From: an uncultured Lachnospiraceae bacterium
GTDB lineage: Bacteria > Bacillota > Clostridia > Lachnospirales > Lachnospiraceae
Reading direction: 5' to 3'
Assembly (NCBI GenBank): GCA_950097145.1
Contig: CATNCF010000007.1
Location: 1-64,000, forward strand
DNA: 64,000 nt
In this document: positions 60,436 to 64,000 of the stretch, piece by piece
Numbering within the stretch: the stretch's first letter is position 1
How the letters are laid out: every line of letters starts with the position of its first letter
Made by a program: the position numbers and the translations under genes
The notes under the pieces: generated by a model
What the model was told of the DNA's origin: nothing
The model's input: only the letters and a program-made list of their open reading frames with translations
The model's database searches: none

Positions 60436-61686
60436 TTACCCTTCTTTTCGTTCTCCATATACCTGCTCCATAATTTCCACTGTTTTCTGAAGAATTTCCT
60501 GCTCCGCCTGATCCCGCAGTTCAAACAACAACTTATCCACCACTTTTCCTGTAGTACATGCCAACTGTTTTCTCAGCACATCTCTTTCTGCTTCCTGCAG
60601 ATGAAGCGCCTGGAACGGTTTCTCCATTCTCCACACCAGCTCTTTTGCTGTTTCAACACCAATGCGCTGAATCCTTGGCACCAGATCCCGGCATTCCTGC
60701 CAGTCCAGAAATTTCTGTATTTCCCCCGCAAGGATATGTTCTGCCTCCTGGCACTGGCTGCACATGCGCTCAGACTGTGCCTCGATGGGAAGGCTGTCCA
60801 TATCATAATATACTGCGCCTTTCTTTTGGGCAATGGCTGGTTCCATATCTCTGGGCACCGCAAGATCAAGATAAATCTGATTTTTAACAAATGTATCTCC
60901 CATACAAGATTCCAGACCCTCTTTTGTAATTGTAAGATTCGGGCTTGCCGTTGCTGAGACAATCAGGCTGCATTGAGGAATATAATGGTAACGTTCTCCG
61001 TAATCAATTCTTTTCGCCCCTTTTGGAATTTTCACCATTCCGCTCCGGTACTGCCGGACGGTAACCGTCACATCCGCTCCCTCTTCCATCAGCGCCTGGG
61101 CCGTAAGTTTTCCCATTTCTCCATTCCCAATCACAAGGCAGATCTTTCCTGCCAAATCATTTCCCTGATCCTTCAAAAATTCCAGGGCACGGTGGGCTGC
61201 TGAAAAATTGGCCTTGTCCATTACCACATTTGTTTTCACCTGTTTCCCTGCGGTCACTGCCATGCGAAACAGAACTTCCAGGAGACGATCCGTACATTCC
61301 TGCTCTCTGGCAAATGCAAGCGCCTCTTTCACCTGGGTCAAAATCTGATCTTCACCCATAATCTGTGAACGCATTCCTGCGCTTAAACGAAACAAGTGCT
61401 CCACAGCCTCCCGGTTTTCACGCACCACCAGATACTCTTGGTAGTCCATAACAGAAAGCCCTTTCAGGCTGCAAAGAACATCTGGAAGCTCCAGCTTTGC
61501 ATGGTCTGTCAAGCTGAGCCAAAGTTCCATCCGGTTGCAGGTAGAAAGCAGCACACAGCCCCGGATCTCAGGATTCTGCCTCATTTGAGCCATTGCCAGT
61601 TCCATAGACTTTTTGGTAAAAGAAAAACACTGCCTGATATCGATATCTGCTCTGGTATAATCTATCCCAGTCATCTTTAAATTCAT
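60436..61686 (-). CDS. hemA: Glutamyl-tRNA reductase
   Basis: 416 residues. Catalytic Cys in LLSTCNRMELWLSL, active-site EDQILTQVKEALA, NADPH-binding VIGNGEMGKLTAQALMEEGA, and a C-terminal helical dimerisation domain. It makes glutamate semialdehyde from glutamyl-tRNA, the entry to the C5 pathway. The start follows GAGGAAATT. It is downstream of cbiC by 27 bases. Confidence 0.95.
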   Translation of the reverse strand: MNLKMTGIDYTRADIDIRQCFSFTKKSMELAMAQMRQNPEIRGCVLLSTCNRMELWLSLTDHAKLELPDVLCSLKGLSVMDYQEYLVVRENREAVEHLFRLSAGMRSQIMGEDQILTQVKEALAFAREQECTDRLLEVLFRMAVTAGKQVKTNVVMDKANFSAAHRALEFLKDQGNDLAGKICLVIGNGEMGKLTAQALMEEGADVTVTVRQYRSGMVKIPKGAKRIDYGERYHYIPQCSLIVSATASPNLTITKEGLESCMGDTFVKNQIYLDLAVPRDMEPAIAQKKGAVYYDMDSLPIEAQSERMCSQCQEAEHILAGEIQKFLDWQECRDLVPRIQRIGVETAKELVWRMEKPFQALHLQEAERDVLRKQLACTTGKVVDKLLFELRDQAEQEILQKTVEIMEQVYGERKEG

Positions 61687-61713
61687 AATTTCCTCAATTC
61701 TTCCAACTTCTGA

Positions 61714-62355
61714 TTACTGCCTGCGGTCATACAGCATATACAGCAATGCATTTACAATAGCCGCCGCCGTATTGCTGCCGCCCTTGCGTCCCCTTGCAAC
61801 AATATGTGGAACAGAAAGGGTAAGAATCAGCTCTTTGGACGGAACCACATTTACAAATCCCACTGGAACACCGATAATGAAATCCGGCAAAAACTTTCCC
61901 TCCTGGACCAGTTCATAAATCCGTATCAATGCCGTAGGTGCATTTCCAACAGCCAGTATCACTGGCTTTCCTAAAGCCGCCGCCTTATCCATACATGCCG
62001 CAGCCCTGGTTGTATGCCCCTGTTCTGCCAGCTCGGCCACATCCGGGTCGCTCATAAAATTATAGACTTCTATTCCCAGGGCTTTTAAGGCTTTTTTGTT
62101 GATCCCGGCCATTGCCATCTGAGTATCTGTCACAATGCATGTCCCTCTTTTCAGAGATTTCAGGGCATGTTCTACCGCATTTTTCGAAAATACTAGATTT
62201 TTGGCATAATCAAAATCCGCCGTGGCATGAATCACACGTTTTACCACAAGCGCATCTCTTTCCTCCAAATCCAGTTCTCCAAGTTCCTTTGAAATAATTT
62301 CAAAGCTGCGGGCTTCAATTTCACCGGGCAGTACTTGTTCCAATTCTGTCTTCAT
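61714..62355 (-). CDS. cbiC: Cobalt-precorrin-8 methylmutase
   Basis: 213 residues: catalytic His in [63 protein letters not shown] and the C-terminal [19 protein letters not shown]. It moves the C11 methyl to C12 giving cobyrinate. Overlaps cobQ by 35 bases. Confidence 0.95.
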   Translation of the reverse strand: MKTELEQVLPGEIEARSFEIISKELGELDLEERDALVVKRVIHATADFDYAKNLVFSKNAVEHALKSLKRGTCIVTDTQMAMAGINKKALKALGIEVYNFMSDPDVAELAEQGHTTRAAACMDKAAALGKPVILAVGNAPTALIRIYELVQEGKFLPDFIIGVPVGFVNVVPSKELILTLSVPHIVARGRKGGSNTAAAIVNALLYMLYDRRQ

Positions 62356-63889
62356 TTCCGGCCTCCTCCTTTATCATCATTGCATAGACCGCATTCATAT
62401 CCAAATTTTTGCGCAGTGTATCTGCCAGAAGATCGTATTGTGTTTCCTTATATTCTCTCCAGCTTTTCTCGCTGAACGGTTCCAGCGCCACTCCTTTTCG
62501 CTCTGCCAAAGCCGTAAACAATGCATTCACAACGCCTGCTTCGTCAAAAATCCCATGAATATATGTACCATATACATTTCCCCGGCAGCAGCCCTCCGGT
62601 TCCTGGCGCTGTCCCGGCGGAGTCTGCACAGCAGCTTTGGCCAGGGGCAATGTTCCATCCTCTTTTAAAATATTTGTCCGCCCCATATGGATTTCATAGC
62701 CTGCCAGTTCCAGCCCTGACAGACTTTTCAAGACACCGGAAATATTAGCAAAATTTCCACGGACCTGGGTCCTCTCCTTGTTCCTGGTGAGAACTGTCTC
62801 AACAGGAAGCAACCCCATTCCCCAGATCGTTCCCCCTTCTTCCACCTGTTCTGGGTCTGATACCATTCTGCCCAGCATCTGATACCCTCCGCAGATGCCA
62901 AAAATAACACTGCCCTGTTCCTTTGCCCTGCAGACTGCTGATTCCAGCCCGTTCTGCCTGAGCCACTTTAAATCTCCCAATGTATTTTTGGTGCCTGGCA
63001 GCAGAATCATATCGGGTTCTCCCAACTGGCGCACCTCGCTTACATAGCGCACATTAGCCTGTCCTGCCGCTTCTAATGCTGCAAAATCTGTAAAGTTCGA
63101 TATCCTGGGCAGACGGATCACAACAATGTCCAGAACGCCTCCAGTATGTTTTGCTGTAAAACGCTGGCTCAGACTGTCTTCTTCTTCTATATCCACCTGC
63201 ATATACGGCAGGAGTCCCACCACAGGGATACCAGTAATCTTCTCTATCATCTCCACACCTGGTTCCAGAATGCTGGGGTCGCCCCGGAATTTATTAATGA
63301 TCATGCCCTTAATTCTCGCCTGTTCTTCTGGCTCCAGCAGCAGGACAGTCCCGGCAAGCTGTGCAAAAACCCCACCAGGATCAATGTTCCCCACAAGCAG
63401 GACCGGAGCGTCCACAAGCCTGGCAAATCCCATATTTACAATATCATCCTGTTTTAAATTGATTTCTGCCGGAGAACCTGCCCCCTCAATGACAATGATA
63501 TCATACATTTCTTCCAATTGGCGGTAAGCTTTTAAAATATCTGGAACCAGGTTCTTTTTATAGGAAAAATATTCTTTGGCGCTCATATTCCCATGGACTT
63601 CTCCGTTGACAATAACCTGGGACCCCGTATCGCTGGAGGGTTTTAGCAGGATGGGATTCATCAAAACGGAAGGTTCCACCCCTGCCGCCTCTGCCTGAAC
63701 CGCCTGAGCCCGACCCATTTCCAGCCCCTCACTGGTGATATAAGAATTCAGCGCCATATTCTGGGATTTAAATGGCGCCGCCCGAAACCCATCCTGTCTG
63801 AAAATCCTGCAAAGACCTGCAGCAATCAGGCTCTTTCCGGCATTTGACATTGTTCCCTGTATCATAATTGCTTTTGCCTTTTTACTCAT
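62321..63889 (-). CDS. cobQ: Cobyric acid synthase
   Basis: 522 residues. The N-terminal amidoligase domain is [46 protein letters not shown]. The C-terminal glutamine amidotransferase has the Cys in [16 protein letters not shown] and the His in [11 protein letters not shown]. It amidates four side chains of adenosylcobyrinate a,c-diamide. Overlaps the end of the cobD-like gene at ATGAGTAA. Confidence 0.96.
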   Translation of the reverse strand: MSKKAKAIMIQGTMSNAGKSLIAAGLCRIFRQDGFRAAPFKSQNMALNSYITSEGLEMGRAQAVQAEAAGVEPSVLMNPILLKPSSDTGSQVIVNGEVHGNMSAKEYFSYKKNLVPDILKAYRQLEEMYDIIVIEGAGSPAEINLKQDDIVNMGFARLVDAPVLLVGNIDPGGVFAQLAGTVLLLEPEEQARIKGMIINKFRGDPSILEPGVEMIEKITGIPVVGLLPYMQVDIEEEDSLSQRFTAKHTGGVLDIVVIRLPRISNFTDFAALEAAGQANVRYVSEVRQLGEPDMILLPGTKNTLGDLKWLRQNGLESAVCRAKEQGSVIFGICGGYQMLGRMVSDPEQVEEGGTIWGMGLLPVETVLTRNKERTQVRGNFANISGVLKSLSGLELAGYEIHMGRTNILKEDGTLPLAKAAVQTPPGQRQEPEGCCRGNVYGTYIHGIFDEAGVVNALFTALAERKGVALEPFSEKSWREYKETQYDLLADTLRKNLDMNAVYAMMIKEEAGNEDRIGTSTAR

Positions 63890-64000
63890 GTTCTTCCTCA
63901 GCTTTCCAATATTCTATCCGCTTCAGGGATTCTATGAAATACTCATTTTCGCTTCTTGAACGCACTGCAAGCCTGTACCATCCCTCACAAAGCCCTGGAA
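63882..64000 (-). CDS. cobD: Threonine-phosphate decarboxylase-like aminotransferase, C-terminal end
   Basis: Only the last 38 codons are in the window. They read [20 protein letters not shown], then [18 protein letters not shown] and stop, the pattern (YRLAVRSxxEN) of the C-terminus of histidinol-phosphate/threonine-phosphate aminotransferase-fold enzymes. Next to cobQ, CobD is the natural reading. The stop overlaps the cobQ start. The 5' part lies beyond the window edge. Confidence 0.65.
   Translation of the reverse strand, partial: PGLCEGWYRLAVRSRSENEYFIESLKRIEYWKAEEEHE

Noticed and set aside
61687..64000. Cobalamin riboswitch ahead of the cob genes
   Set aside because: The visible cob genes overlap one another and the start of the operon lies outside the window. 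No B12-box-like sequence was recognised.

Overview
The window looks like chromosomal DNA of an anaerobic Firmicute of class Clostridia, most likely family Lachnospiraceae. The evidence is strong AAGGAGG-type ribosome binding sites, a dgt-dnaG-rpoD-trmK-NIF3 operon, a class A RNase P RNA, a two-subunit aspartate carbamoyltransferase, a PurO-type IMP cyclohydrolase beside a stand-alone AICAR transformylase, and an anaerobic tetrapyrrole/cobalamin cluster. Species is not determinable by eye. Most genes lie on the minus strand.

Layout. 0.1-3.5 kb: a siroheme nitrite/sulfite reductase (+) and a GGDEF/EAL protein. 3.6-5.5 kb: a His-rich secreted protein, an ECF sigma factor and its membrane anti-sigma partner. 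5.6-11.8 kb: glutamate synthase gltB-gltD. 12.2-12.6 kb: a TA-flanked MITE and a 55-aa gene. 12.7-20.7 kb: a GNAT enzyme, a surface-glycan block (flippase and three glycosyltransferases), tmcAL, a GT4 glycosyltransferase and a DedA protein. 20.9-26.1 kb: an 11-heptad coiled-coil protein, the split purH functions, CheV, a lipoprotein, rnpB and a zinc-ribbon membrane protein. 26.2-28.7 kb: pyrB-pyrI and a split AraC regulator. 28.8-35.9 kb: dgt-dnaG-rpoD-trmK-NIF3-nucleoside kinase. 36-39.5 kb: a ferredoxin-type aldo/keto reductase, tRNA-Leu(CAG), a nucleoid-associated protein and exoA. 39.6-44.4 kb: an accessory operon with two DUF262 proteins, whose first gene is disrupted by a second MITE. 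44.5-49.1 kb: tRNA-Leu(AAG), a second GGDEF/EAL protein, a HEAT-methyltransferase fusion and an amidase. 49.2-64 kb: hemL, hemB, cobA-hemD, then hemC, sirC-like, NUDIX, hemA, cbiC, cobQ and the end of a cobD-like gene. About 5.4 kb of accessory DNA interrupts this cluster.

How the genes fit together. hemA-hemL-hemB-hemC-cobA/hemD make precorrin-2, which the sirC-like enzyme can direct to siroheme (used by the reductase at 148) and which cbiC/cobQ/cobD direct to cobalamin. The insert inside this cluster holds an AAA ATPase followed by a TetM-like ribosomal GTPase fused to a YacP/Rae1-like NYN nuclease domain, a Hol_Tox-like type I toxin with a clear antisense-RNA promoter, and licD. The TetM-NYN fusion and the DUF262 operon are the two parts that most look like incompletely described systems.

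Mobile and repeat DNA. There are two roughly 160-bp MITEs with TA target duplications and a central TAGC-N4-GCTA hairpin, one of which can be excised on paper to restore a reading frame. There are two copies of an element with 14-bp GTAACAGTTCAGCC ends at the 3' ends of genes, and several copies of a GC-rich GAGGAGGGACCC hairpin repeat, also at gene ends. No CRISPR array, IS transposase or integrase was seen.
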